Shown: piece by piece, positions 32,453 through 42,330 of the stretch
Layout: every line of letters starts with the position of its first letter
Position numbering within the stretch: the first letter of the stretch is position 1
NCBI GenBank assembly: GCA_963556255.1
Contig: OY744609.1
Location: forward strand, 3,861,410-3,925,409
Source of the DNA: Allolobophora icterica
Taxonomy: Eukaryota; Annelida; Clitellata; Crassiclitellata; Lumbricidae
Direction of reading: 5' to 3'
Length of the DNA: 64,000 nucleotides
The notes under the pieces: generated by a model
The model's database searches: none
What the model was told of the DNA's origin: nothing
Seen by the model: the letters and a program-made list of their open reading frames with translations, nothing else
Made by a program: the position numbers and the translations under genes

Positions 32453-32489
32453 ATCTAACCAGCTGTCATGGAGTTTAAAGTATAGGCAT

Positions 32490-32790
32490 CCAGTGTGTGC
32501 CTACATTTGCCACGATAACATCTTGGAAAACGAACGGGTAAATGCACTCGCCAAGTTAACTATTAAGCGCATCACTGTTGGCGTGTCACCGAACTTAAGG
32601 TACAGTGAGCGCAAGCTATCTATTTTGACCACTTTCTGCGAAGGAAGGGGAATATAAAACACTGGAGCATTACAGAGAAACTGAATCATAGGTGGATCTC
32701 TCGGTCAAGAAATAGGATTAAGACCGTGGAAAGGTAATAACTATCTCCAGGCTCCGTTCCTTACACAAGACGTAAACATTAAGCGCAATG
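32490..32790 (+). pseudogene. Relic of RNase H-bearing retrotransposon ORF, copy 2
   Basis: Contains GGAAAACGAACGGGTAAATG then CACTCGCCAAG (the GNExADxLAK-like RNase H end), CTATTTTGACCACTTTCTGC (ILTTFCE), and GAGAAACTGAATCATAGGTG then GATCTCTCGGTCAAG (EKLNHRWISRSR). The same order is found at 41135 and 62555. Frameshifts and stops throughout. Confidence 0.6.
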
Positions 32791-32945
32791 TTTAGACACC
32801 TTTAAAATAGTTGTACCCCATACTATATTATTCTCATTTTCGGTTAATTGATAATTACAAAGAAGAACGAAATCTGATTGTGGGCGGTACCAGTCCAAAG
32901 CCTGGGAAAAGGAAGGCGACATTAATCGTCTTCGTTATGTAATAT

Positions 32946-33335
32946 ACGAGACGATGATACAACCGATTTTTCTATATGGATCGGAATGTTGGACAATGCG
33001 AAAACAAGATGAGAGAAAATTCTCACAGCAGAAGTGAGCTGGCTGCGGAAGATCGCAACGATTTCAAGACTGCAGAAAATAAGAAACGATGACATAAGAC
33101 AATCATCAGGCATCCATACAACTCTGTTAGACAAAGTCATTCAACGAAGTTTCCGATGGTTTGGACATGTAGAGAGAATGCCAGTTGACAGAATCCCACA
33201 CAGAGCACTACATGCAAGATTCCAAGGAAAAGACACAAAGGCAGGCCAAGACTACACTGGATAGATAATATAAATGAGGACATAACATCACCTGGACAAA
33301 CACTAAGGGGCAATGGACTTAATATAATATAATAT
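32946..33335 (+). pseudogene. RTE-like LINE C-terminal fragment
   Basis: The plus strand reads MIQPIFLYGSECWTMRKQDE, WLRKIATISRLQKIRNDDIR, RSFRWFGHVERMPVDRIPHR. This is the C-terminal region of an RTE-type RT (LYGSE/CxxW and the FRWFGHVxRM motif). It is followed by an (ATAAT)n tail near 33318-33336. The upstream catalytic region is missing and one frame break is visible early (33020-33040). It is inserted in a module C copy. Confidence 0.8.
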
Positions 33336-33339
33336 AACA

Positions 33340-34056
33340 AAGGTTTTAAGTGGTTCAGAAGACGTGTAATCTGTGTCAGAACCACTGTAAATTAATCTCG
33401 AACGCTTAATAGCCCAATTTCCCTAGCTTCTTCTTAAAAGCTGTTATTGTGTCTACTGAGACAGTACTATCATCCAAACCATTCCACAAGTCTACAACTC
33501 TTGCACTGAAAAATTTCTGCCCTAAAGTTCCTTTTGGCTTCTTAAATAATTTATATCTGTGCCCCCGAGTTGCCTTGTTTGGTGCTAATTCAAAGAACCT
33601 CTCCCACTGCAGTGCTTACTTTCCAGTGATAATCTTATAAGCTTCAATTAGATCTCCTCTGCTCCTCCTTCTCTCCAATGTTGTTAGTCCACACTTCCTC
33701 AACCTTTCCTCATAGCTCAGATCCTTGTAGCCCCAAATCATTTTTGTAGCCCTTCTTTGCACTTTCTCCAGTTTTTCAATGTCCTGTTTTAGGTATGGAT
33801 TCCATACCTGGATGCAGTATTCCAAATGTGGCCTAACCAGTGATTTGTACAACCTTATTATTGTATCTTTGTCTCTGGTGACTATTGTCCTTTTTATCAT
33901 ACCTAAAGTTGAATTAGCCTTTTTTGATGCTTCAGCACATTGCCTTGAAGGTTTTGCACTCTTGTGCATAATTACTCCCAAGTCCCTTTCCTCATCACTC
34001 ACCTTCAATACTGTGCCCCCCATTTCATATGAAAAGTCGTTGTTTCTCTTCCCCAT
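33340..34056 (-). pseudogene. CR1-like LINE C-terminal fragment
   Basis: The minus-strand frame 34056-33616 reads ERDLGVIMHKSAKPSRQCAE, KSLVRPHLEYCIQVWNPYLK, KLEKVQRRATKMIWGYKDLS, YEERLRKCGLTTLERRRSRG. After one in-frame stop it continues (to about 33412) with ERFFELAPNKATRGHRYKLF, FFSARVVDLWNGLDDSTVSV and AFKKKLGKLGY. This is the classic CR1 thumb/C-terminal region. Catalytic motifs A-C are absent. It lies tail-to-tail with the RTE-like fragment. Confidence 0.88.
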
Positions 34057-34059
34057 CTA

Positions 34060-34560
34060 TTATAGTAGACCAAGGACACTGGAAATCATGTATTCGTACC
34101 CATCGTCGCCAAATGGCTGGCGTCAGGAACTGAAGATGATGATGAAATACATGGAATAAAACGTTCCAATTAGACACCTCTAACACGCTATAATTTGCAG
34201 CTATAAAATTTATGAAATACAAACCAACATGGTAGATTGGCATCGAGTTTGCGTTCTTATATACGTGTGAGTGAAAGCATAATAGACAACAATAATAATC
34301 AACATAATTAAAATAATCTACTATAATAGATTCAGGCCCGGATTAACCACGGCTCCAGTGGGTCAACAGACCTACATGTAGGCCTACTAAAGATTTCGCG
34401 AATAAGGGACCTACCATTAGCATGCTACCTTACATTTTTAACTAGTTTAACTATTATTTTAGATTTAAAATGTTACATCGTTGACATGTAATAACTGAAA
34501 TATGTTTAAACACTCTAGTTTTACTGCAAACAAACAATGACATAGTCACTTGCAAACAGT
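34060..34560. other. Mixed sequence with a possible hAT terminus
   Basis: Module B (AATTAGACACCTCTAACACG) is at about 34168, followed by CTATAAAATTTATG. CAGGCCCGGATTAACCACGG at 34333 resembles hAT termini that begin CAGGxCCGGATTAA, but I found no matching right end or duplication. Confidence 0.4.
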
Positions 34561-34561
34561 C

Positions 34562-34688
34562 TACTACTACTAATGCTTCTACTACTACTACTACTACCAC
34601 CACCACCCCGCTACAGCAACAACAAAAACAACTACAACTACTACTACCTGTACTTCAACCACTACTACTACTACTGTTGCTGCTGCCG

Positions 34689-34773
<85 letters not shown>

Positions 34774-34855
34774 CCCGCTACAGCAACAACAAAAACAACT
34801 ACAACTACTACTACCTGTACTTCAACCACTACTACTACTACTGTTGCTGCTGCCG

Positions 34856-34934
<79 letters not shown>

Positions 34935-35068
34935 CACTACCACTACCACTACCACTACCACTACCACTACAACTACCACTACCACTACCACTACCACTAC
35001 CACTACCACTACCACTACCACTACCACTGCCACTGCCACTACCACTAACACTACCACTACCACTACCA

Positions 35069-35129
<61 letters not shown>

Positions 35130-35205
35130 AACCACCAACACCACCACCACCACCGCCACCGCCACCGCCGCCGCCACCGCCACCACCACCACCACTAACC
35201 CTAAC
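34562..35205. repeat. (CTA)n microsatellite with a 167-bp internal duplication
   Basis: CTACTA arrays grade into (CCACTA)n at about 34933-35080 and (CCG/CCA)n at about 35140-35195. The segment CACCACCCCGCTACAGCAAC to GTTGCTGCTGCCGC occurs at 34601 and again at 34768. Thr, Tyr, Leu and Ser homopolymer frames are artefacts. Confidence 0.95.
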
Positions 35206-35315
35206 TCCACGAGACATCGATGTCTGGATAATCTCTCTTATATCACCAGTGCTCATGAATAAGGTTATGCCCTGCGCTTAATCTTTAGAGGAGCGCTTAA
35301 GAAATTTGAAGTTTA

Positions 35316-35380
35316 CGATGACGACGACTACTACTACTACCACCACCACCACCACCACCACCCTACAACAACAGCAACTG

Positions 35381-35456
<76 letters not shown>

Positions 35457-35497
35457 AACTACTACTACTACTACTACTACTACTACTGCTACTACTG

Positions 35498-35589
<92 letters not shown>

Positions 35590-35600
35590 TCATTCATTCA
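35316..35600. repeat. (CTA)n microsatellite ending in (CATT)n
   Basis: CTA-type array from about 35325 to 35585, with a short CACCAC block and CTACAACAACAG near 35365. It ends in CATTCATTCATT, which is the tail of the adjoining minus-strand LINE fragment. Confidence 0.95.
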
Positions 35601-35690
35601 TTCATTCATTCTGAAAATTTATATAGCGCTCCTTCAAGATACCTACTCAGGTGCGCTCCCAGCTCAGCCACGGCAGGAGATGTCGTTGAA
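35586..35690 (-). mobile_element. L2-like LINE 3' tail with (GAAT)n
   Basis: Minus strand: GTGGCTGAGCTGGGAGCGCA, CCTGAGTAGGTATCTTGAAG, GAGCGCTATATAAATTTTCA and a GAAT tail. It matches the 3' end of the LINE at 49726-50109 (GGTTGGGCTGGGAGTGCTCC). Only the tail is inserted. Confidence 0.75.
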
Positions 35691-35721
<31 letters not shown>

Positions 35722-36282
35722 GTAACTACCCGCTCATCGAAAGCTAAAGTATGGTCGACGTCAACTACCCTGACAGCCAGGAGATGTCGTTGAACACTAG
35801 AAACTACCTCGCAGCACTACTCGGGTAGTGCCATTCCACAGGCTGGAAAAGGAGGGCGACGTTTATCGTCTTTCTTTATGGAACAGGCAACTATTATAAT
35901 ATATAAGCAGTCGTTAACGGTCATGACAGCCACAGCAAGTCGTTGAAATGACTACAATTAAAAACGCTTCCATTCTCAAATGTTTAATATTATAAAATAA
36001 TCGCATTCAATCAATAAATATTTCGTAATGTAACGTCGACGTCCACGGTTTTACAGAAGCTGTAAGCTGTGGGTAAACAATGCGACAATATTAGGTTACG
36101 CTTAAAGACCTTAAAATCATATTTTTCAGTGCTATATATTTTTTCGTAAGACGTTGCTACACAAATCTTAAACATAAGTTAATGCTTAGACACCTTTAAA
36201 ACAGATTTAGCTGATGCCATATTAACCTATTTTTCGCTTAACTTCTAATTATATCGTTCAGTTAGATGTAATTAAACTGAAG
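35691..36282 (+). repeat. Satellite array block
   Basis: Module A is at about 35685 and 35755 (GGTCGACGTCAACTACCCTG...GAGATGTCGTTGAACACT). Module C is at about 35825. GTAACGTCGACGTCCACGGT is at about 36030. Module B is at about 36185. A short CTA run (35695-35720) precedes ATCGAAAGCTAAAGTATGGT, a landmark shared with 42352 and 53563. Confidence 0.8.
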
Positions 36283-36508
36283 ATAAATAATAATAATAAT
36301 GATAAGAATAATATTTATTCTTTAATTAAGCGCCTGCAAACGCACTGCGCTGTACATGTACATGTTATGCGATAAACCTTAACTACTAACAGAACAGACA
36401 GCCTGCAATACACGGCGCAAATTGCAGCCTACAAAGCATGTCTGCCTATGGGACTCGATCTCTGTACCTCTCGCACTCTACGCCAGAAGTTATCCAATGC
36501 GCTAGCAC
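36283..36508 (-). mobile_element. tRNA-derived SINE, short subfamily, copy 1
   Basis: On the minus strand the tRNA-like head has a B-box-like GAGATCGAGTCCCATAGG, followed by a body with ACATGCTTTGTAGGCTGC. The 3' end is GCGCTTAATTAAAGAAT plus an AAT-rich tail. It is nearly identical to 48626-48849. It shares the 3' end with the long subfamily but not the middle. Confidence 0.75.
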
Positions 36509-36813
36509 TTAAAAATTAAAAAAAATAGAATAAGAACCTAATGTCGTAATTATAATTGTATGTATTGTGCGTTTATATCTGAAGTTGTTTATATATTTCT
36601 TGTGCGTGGCAATTGTTGAGGTATATTTTTTCATTTGCATCAAACTATTTTATCGTTATTTGTGTCATTGAGAATGTTTCATATATTGCTTTAAATGATG
36701 GGACATTAGTGACATTGTACCGCTTTGTTTTGACACCTTAAAATGGGTCTTCGGACGACATAAGTATCTCGTTTTCTGTAAATTGTTTTTCTGAATTGTC
36801 GTCAACGGCCACT
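36509..36813. repeat. Diverged satellite sequence
   Basis: AT-rich sequence similar to 47690-47960 (CATATATTGCTTTAAATGAT, then GACATTAGTGACATTGTACC, then GACACCTTAAAATGG). It ends in a module A fragment (TTGTCGTCAACGGCCACTGA) where the next LINE tail is inserted. Confidence 0.6.
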
Positions 36814-36975
36814 GATTCATTCATTCGTTCATTCGTTCATTCATTTCAATAATTTATATAGCGCCTCTTCCAGAAACCTAATCATAGGTGCTCCCAGTCC
36901 AGCCACGGTTAAAAAGAGAAGACTTCAGGATGCGATAGAAATTAGGTGAACTGGCTAGTGGAAATAAATGCAAAG
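36814..36975 (-). mobile_element. L2-like LINE 3' end with (GAAT)n tail, copy 2
   Basis: The (CATT/CGTT)n run at 36816-36846 is the tail. Then AATTTATATAGCGCCTCTTC and ATAGGTGCTCCCAGTCCAGC. The minus strand continues into coding-like sequence just upstream. Closely related to 35586 and 50045. Confidence 0.7.
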
Positions 36976-37184
36976 AAGGTGGGAGCCCATTCCCACGTTA
37001 AACTTTTAAATAGTAATAAAAGATTCCTTATTGAACATGAATTCTAGTTGAAAACCCTATGCTAATGTGGGTACTAAGCATTTTCTATCATATCGACGAA
37101 AACGGCCTTTCATATCACAAGATAACGTTACACTCGTCCTCCATCCTACTCCTCCTTTATACTCCACACACGGCACAAGGAACA
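36976..37184 (+). repeat. Satellite array remnant
   Basis: A module A-like sequence with ATCGACGAAAACGGCCTTTC (37093) lies ahead of the microsatellite slot. Otherwise unremarkable. Confidence 0.5.
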
Positions 37185-37221
37185 GAAAGACAGAAAGAGA
37201 GACAGATAGAGAGACAGAGTA

Positions 37222-37290
<69 letters not shown>

Positions 37291-37292
37291 TA
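37185..37292. repeat. Microsatellite slot copy 2: (CAGA)n only
   Basis: A simple CAGACAGA array. The right flank AAATTCAGGCAAGAGTGTCT then CCCTGTTTTTGACTGAGTC matches those of the layered slots. It lacks any core of another tetramer and so may represent the least elaborated state. Confidence 0.9.
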
Positions 37293-37541
37293 GATTTGTA
37301 AATTCAGGCAAGAGTGTCTTATTGTCAGAACCCTGTTTTTGACTGAGTCAGATGTCATTCAACACACGGGATTTTACAATTGAAAGCGCAAATTAGACAC
37401 CTGTAAAACGCTTAGACTTTAAACTATATATATCTATTATCATGAACTGCATAGAATTATCCTGGTTTTTTTGTATCAACACCCAGGTGGTTCACAGCGA
37501 GAACTTTCTTTAAAAAATCCTTTTGACTTGGTAAACACTTA
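37293..37541 (+). repeat. Satellite array block
   Basis: CAGATGTCATTCAACACACG, then module B (AATTAGACACCTGTAAAACG at about 37391) followed by ACTATATATATC. Continuous in type with the array. Confidence 0.75.
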
Positions 37542-37549
37542 GAATCCAA

Positions 37550-38271
37550 TCATCATCATCATCATCAACCGTGGGCTCAACGCCCGTAGGTGTCCGATGC
37601 CGTATTTCACTGTGTGTTTCCACTGTAGTCTCTCCATTGCGGTGTGGCTCAGCTCCTGCAGCGATGTTCTACACCATTCGGTGATATCGTTGAGTCATTC
37701 TTTATGGGGTCGTCCACTTTGGTTTGTACCATCCATCATTCCGAACACTAATGTCTCGATCTTCCTATCATTACTCGTTCTGCATATGTGGCCAAACAAT
37801 TCCAGCTTCCTCTTAATTATCTTCTGTATCATGTTCTCTTTGAGATGTATACGTCTATAGAGTTCTGCATTGCTGACTTTTTGTGTCCATCTTATTCTCA
37901 TAATCTTCCTATAACATTTTCTCTCAAAGGCCAGTATCCTTCCTTAAATGTCTTTCGTTATTACCCAGGCCTCGCATCCATTTAACATGCTACTGAAAAC
38001 GCATGTTTTCTCCAAGACCCTCAGTTTTGTCTTTAGCTTTATGGCTTTGCTTTTCCAGATCTTTTCCATGGCTTTTAGTGCTGCTAACGCCTTTGCAACT
38101 CTTTCCTACCGTCCAAATCATACGCCATATTACTCCCAATGTAGGCCTATGTAAACTTTTCAACATTTTCTAACTGAATTCCGTCTACGACTATCTTGTT
38201 TGCTAAATTCTTTTCGCCAAAAACCGATGTTTTGTTTTCATCGAAATTCATGGTAAGGCCATATCTCTTTC
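37550..38271 (-). pseudogene. RTE-like LINE fragment with clear target duplication
   Basis: The minus strand reads RYGLTMNFDENKTSVFGEKN, LANKIVVDGIQLENVEKF and later RIRWTQKVSNAELYRRI, KRKLELFGHICR, NQSGRPHKE, with several stops. It ends in a (GAT)n tail (37551-37566 on plus). TAGAATCCAAT (37542-37552) and TAGAATCTAAT (38272-38282) flank it. The intact host text elsewhere is GGATCCAATCGGTTAATTGA (for example 19720 and 30581). The catalytic YADD region is missing. Confidence 0.85.
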
Positions 38272-38282
38272 TAGAATCTAAT

Positions 38283-38516
38283 CGGTTAGTTGAATATATG
38301 ATGTTATAAAATTAATTTTCGCACTGTTCAGTTCGAAATGAACAGCTGTGCCAGCCACAAACTGTTGTTGAAGTCTGAATACTACACGATGAAATAGAAA
38401 GCTCCCATTCGACGCATTTCACCCCGCTTCTATTCTGAGCTAAATGTTATTCATAACTTTAAATCGTAGAATGCTAACTCATTGCCCTGGCAGCCGAAAG
38501 ATGTCGCCAAACATCT
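38283..38516 (+). repeat. Satellite array block
   Basis: CGGTTAGTTGAATATATGAT continues the host text split by the LINE. It is followed by AACAGCTGTGCCAGCCAC and GCAGCCGAAAGATGTCGCC, as in 30640-30820. Confidence 0.75.
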
Positions 38517-38835
38517 ACGGGGGCGGGGGAGGCGTAGAGTAATGGATAACACACTGGCGTGAAGAGCAGTAGGTACCAAGATCGAATCCCATAGACCCCG
38601 TAAGGTTTATTCAGCCTTCCACTCGCTAGGTGGCGGCGGTGATTAAATGAATAGTAGGCCGTGAATGGCGCCCTGTTGACTGCCGTATAAGCAGTCATAT
38701 TCGACTCCTGCAAAACTGTTATCATGTGCTTCTACTGTATACATGTATGTAAGGCGCCCTGCGTGGCTGTCGTTCTACTATATGTATGTTCACTGTAGAG
38801 CCCAGTGCGGTTAGCAGGCGCTTAAATAAAGAAAA
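38517..38835 (+). mobile_element. tRNA-derived SINE, long subfamily, best copy
   Basis: A-box region TAGAGTAATGGATAACACAC (38535), B-box-like AGATCGAATCCC (38580), body CACTCGCTAGGTGGCGGCGG, 3' end GCAGGCGCTTAAATAAAG and then (ATT)n. The order of Pol III boxes and the tRNA-like 5' end identify it as a SINE. It contains the intact text AATAGTAGGCCGTGAATGGC that is split by a hAT element in the 57366 copy. Confidence 0.8.
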
Positions 38836-38847
38836 AATTATTATTAC

Positions 38848-38937
<90 letters not shown>

Positions 38938-38955
38938 CATCATTATTATTATTAT
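38836..38955. repeat. (ATT)n microsatellite, SINE tail
   Basis: Pure ATT following the SINE 3' end. It is interrupted by a hAT element and continues at 39224. Confidence 0.95.
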
Positions 38956-39223
38956 CAGTGCTTTTTTCAACCGGAACGCGCCGGAACTGCGTTCCGGCAC
39001 CTTTTTTTCAGCTACTAAAAATAATTTATTTATTTTAATAATAAAAGCAATAATTTAGTTATTTTAAACGTAATTTCAGTGTTTTGAACTGTTTTAAGTG
39101 TTTTTTGAGACCCACCCAACCCCCAATCCCGTTTTTCTCGGGATTTTAACCCGCCCATAATTGTTCCGTTCCGGAATCTATTTTTCGGTTCAGGAACCTT
39201 TATTCCCAGAAAAAACAGCACTG
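38956..39223 (+). mobile_element. 268-bp hAT MITE, copy 1
   Basis: Termini CAGTGCTTTTTTC and GAAAAAACAGCACTG. Left flank ATTATTAT, right flank GTTATTAT (7 of 8). A GCCGGAACTGCGTTCCGGC palindrome lies near the left end. It is about 97% identical by eye to copy 2 at 40197. Confidence 0.92.

Positions 39224-39298
<75 letters not shown>
39224..39298. repeat. (ATT)n microsatellite, LINE tail
   Basis: On the minus strand this is the AAT tail of the endonuclease-type LINE fragment. It also forms the right part of the ATT tract entered by the hAT MITE. Confidence 0.9.
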
Positions 39299-39299
<1 letters not shown>

Positions 39300-40104
39300 G
39301 ACAAGTTCTGGCCGCATGAAAGTTCCTATGAAGGCAACAGCATTGAAGCGTTGTATGGTGATTGACAACCGCTGGAGTAGATAACAAGTCTCCCTAGGGT
39401 CTCCGGTGATTAAAGCTAAGTATCTCCCCAAGTCTTTTATAAGGGCCATTCCGTCGTCATTGATAGGGCCTAAGGTCTCGAAAGCCAGAGGGACAAAAAA
39501 GTGGTCTGCGCGGATCTGGCTGTATTTGTTGTTCTTTCTCGTGGCCGCTAGTTCCGCTGCTGCTCCTGATGTCGCGGACGTTGCATGTAGGTAAGAGGGC
39601 GCCACAGTGTCAGTTACGGTGACGTCCCATACAAGACTTCGGCCTCTGCGCCATGGTATCAGCGTAAGTCCGTCCGGTCGTCTCCCGTCCGTCCTCGACA
39701 GTCCAGGTGGTTCCTTGATATTAGGGACGCCCGCTCGTGATAGGCCTCGGCTTATCAAATCATTCAAAGCTGCATGTCTGGCGATTCTGCCAGGTCCTAG
39801 GTTGCATGACATCCCGTGCGACCCGTCCGCCGTCACCATTGCTCCACAGGGACATGCGTGCGGTTCGCATATATTCGTCCCCAGTCTGAGGTCTACTGCA
39901 ATTCTTACCGCCTCGTCATTCAATCGCAGCCCGCATGATGACATCGGTAGTGCGAACAGCCAGTCGCTGGCGTGTGGTGCTGAGGTTGCTTTGAATCTTG
40001 CTTGGTGGTAAGCGTCGACCAGAGAGGCGTCCAATGAGTCCACCACTCTCTTCACGAGAGGACCATCCCAATATGATTGTCTGTATGCTGCGTAATTATC
40101 TGAA
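39297..40104 (-). pseudogene. REL-endonuclease-type LINE, C-terminal fragment, larger copy
   Basis: About 270 open codons on the minus strand. In order: YHQARFKATSAPHASDWLFA, then a Cys/His cluster (HACPCG...SHGMSC), RHAALNDLISRGLSRAGVP, GRRPDGLTLIPW, SLVWDVTVTDT, and CYLLQRLSITIQRFNAVAF. CxC-H-C followed by RPDG...WDV fits the zinc-knuckle plus PD-(D/E)XK endonuclease end of R2/NeSL/CRE-type LINEs (inferred). It terminates in a TAA made by its own (AAT)n tail. RT and N-terminus are lost; the left-over edge abuts another ATT tract. Confidence 0.65.
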
Positions 40105-40110
40105 TGTGTG

Positions 40111-40181
<71 letters not shown>

Positions 40182-40196
40182 CATTATTATTATTAT
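40105..40196. repeat. (ATT)n microsatellite
   Basis: ATT tract of about 90 bp broken only by one CATT, ending at the hAT MITE copy 2. Confidence 0.95.
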
Positions 40197-40463
40197 CAGT
40201 GCTTTTTTCAACCGGAACGCGCCGGAACGGCGTTCCGGCACCTTTTTTCAGCTACTAAAAATAATTTATTTATTTTAATAATAAAAGCAATAATTTAGTT
40301 ATTTTAAACGTAATTTCAGTGTTTTGAACTGTTTTAAGTGTTTTTTGAGACCCACCCAACCCCTAATCCCGTTTTTCTCGGGATTTTAACCCGCCCATAA
40401 TTGTTCCGTTCCGGAATCTATTTTTCGGTTCCGGAACCTTTATTCCCAGAAAAAACAGCACTG
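40197..40463 (+). mobile_element. 267-bp hAT MITE, copy 2
   Basis: Same termini and sequence as copy 1. The perfect 8-bp flanks ATTATTAT / ATTATTAT cannot be distinguished from the surrounding ATT repeat. It contains the fully palindromic GCCGGAACGGCGTTCCGGC. Confidence 0.9.
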
Positions 40464-40547
<84 letters not shown>

Positions 40548-40565
40548 GTTATTATTATTATTAAC
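40464..40565. repeat. (ATT)n microsatellite
   Basis: Continuation of the ATT tract beyond hAT copy 2, followed directly by AACACTAGAAACTACTTCGG, a module A continuation. Confidence 0.95.
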
Positions 40566-41130
40566 ACTAGAAACTACTTCGGAGCAGGAAATGTTGGATA
40601 AGGCCAGACCAAATTTGGATTTAAAAAGGGGAGGGCGACCCTAAAAGTCTGTGTTAAGCAACAGCGTTTCTAAACAAACGGATAGAAACACAGTCGTATT
40701 CTGTACCATGAAGTAGGTCTTTCTCAAGTTCAGTTGACTTCAACGGACATGGCATCCGCAAGATGTCGCTGAAACGTTATTTTAAAACGTCCATTCTCAA
40801 CTATCATTCACTAAATATTTGGTGACACAAGGTGGATATCCACTGTTTTATAATAACTTTAAGATGCCGTGAAACAGGCGATATTCGGTTTTAGACACCC
40901 TTAAATCAGGCGCTCTAGATTCTACAAGTTCTCAGTCTTTCAAAATGTCCTTAACTTCAACATAGATTTCGATAAGTCAGTGATAAGGAAAGGTCGACGT
41001 TAAGGTCCCGTCAGCCACAAGATGTCGTTAAACAATCGAAATTACAAGTCCTTAGCTAGTTCCAAATTTAATTATTTGTAATGACGTGTACAGTGTAGAC
41101 CTCCAAGCTATGGATTTTTTGGGCGGCCCC
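40566..41130 (+). repeat. Satellite array block
   Basis: Diverged module C at about 40600. Module A is at 40740 and 40990 (AAAGGTCGACGTTAAGGTCC...CAAGATGTCGTTAAAC). Module B-like TTTAGACACCCTTAAATC is at about 40890. TATTTGGTGACACAAGGT is at about 40815, as at 20135 and 31424. Confidence 0.8.
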
Positions 41131-41134
41131 TACC

Positions 41135-41560
41135 CGCCCGCGTGGGCATCGAGGGAAACGAAGGGACAGTCACTCTCGCCAATTCAGCATTTATCTGCGC
41201 CACCGTGGAAATGTCACTGATCTTTGAGTAGGGCGTATACAGTGAAGCGAAAACTAGCTATTTTGACCACTTTCTGCGAAATGGTAGTAAGAAGGGAAAT
41301 ATTCAAACACGGAAGCGTCATTCCTAGAAATTGAACAACACGTGGGTCTCTCGGTAAAGAATAAGGATAAACACCGTCAAAAGTAAGTAGCTATCTTGAG
41401 GCTCCGTTTCGACGACTGCCTACTTGACGAGGAACTCCACCGCTGGTGTAGGCACGTTAGTGTAAATTGCGACACCTGTAAAGTCCAGGAAATTGTGCTA
41501 CATTTCCTGATTCAGTGCACTAACCAGACGACCCTGAAGAAGAGACTCCGAGATTAATGT
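41135..41560 (+). pseudogene. Relic of RNase H-bearing retrotransposon ORF, copy 3
   Basis: GTGGGCATCGAGGGAAACGA encodes VGIEGNE, the RNase H end signature. It is followed by ILTTFCE-, GSLGKE-type remnants, then TGCGACACCTGTAAAGTCCA (CDTCKV) and CATTTCCTGATTCAGTGCAC (HFLIQC), a CxxC...HxxxxxC knuckle like that found after RNase H in some LINEs. Multiple frameshifts. Confidence 0.65.
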
Positions 41561-42095
41561 TTCCGTCAAAAAATGATCTACAGCATTCGTACAAGTCTAA
41601 CACAACCGAACTGTTTTGACAACAGTTCGGTTGTTACAACCCGTAATCTCAAACCCGTTTTTTGGTTTAAAAAAAGACCTTATAGAAACCTAACATGGAT
41701 CTCGAAACGAGTATTGCATGAAGATTAATCATTCTGATCTGTAAGAAAATTAATAGCTTTTATATTCAAGATCCTTTGTTCAGCAAAGCCCATCGTCATT
41801 GTTACGAACGGGTCTTTGTATAAATATATTTTAATAGTGACAACTGCTAAATATTATGTAGATTCAGGATTTCAACGTCAACAGCTCTGGCAGTCACAAG
41901 ATGTCAGACTGCTCGATACACATTTAGACACCTTTAAAACTGCATCACAAATGATTATATATAAGGCGCTAACTTTAAATAATTGTCTCCCAGCTTCAAA
42001 AGCTCGAATACTATCGACGTCAACAATCAACAATATACCATAACATGTTAAAGATAATTTATCAAAAAAATACAACATGCACGTTGCACATAGAT
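41561..42095 (+). repeat. Satellite array block with landmark shared at 10.5-10.8 kb spacing
   Basis: CAGCAAAGCCCATCGTCATT then GTTACGAACGGGTCTTTG at about 41782 recurs near 52332 and 63110, and in diverged form near 48885. Each is followed by module A (GTCAACAGCTCTGGCAGTC), module B (about 41925) with GATTATATATAAGG, and then a CATA microsatellite. Confidence 0.8.
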
Positions 42096-42239
42096 GCATA
42101 CACACATACATACATACGCACATATATAAACATATATAAATACATGCAGGCACACATACATGCATATATATATACACACATCTTTATATAAATAAATACA
42201 CGCACACATCCATCCATCCATCCATCCATCCATCCTACA

Positions 42240-42299
<60 letters not shown>

Positions 42300-42330
42300 A
42301 CTACTACTACTACTACTACTACTACAAGGC
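42096..42330. repeat. (CATA)n, (CATC)n, (CTG)n, (CTA)n microsatellites
   Basis: Four different motifs in succession: CATA (about 42100-42175), CATC (42207-42233), CTG (42244-42298) and CTA (42299-42325). CTG and CTA share the frame and border directly, suggesting G/A conversion of units. Confidence 0.95.

Larger units (their letters stand above)
30015..32500 (+). repeat. Third higher-order satellite unit, partial, with two hAT insertions
   Basis: Text matches the second unit closely: GATGTCGCTAAAAACTGG at 30803 against 25903, GGTCCAATCGG-type sequence at about 30580, and module C at 30130 and 30858. The match continues through ACCAGCTGTCATGGAGTTTA (32458) and then diverges. The insertions at 30925-31269 and 31581-32452 are absent from the second unit. 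Confidence 0.85.
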
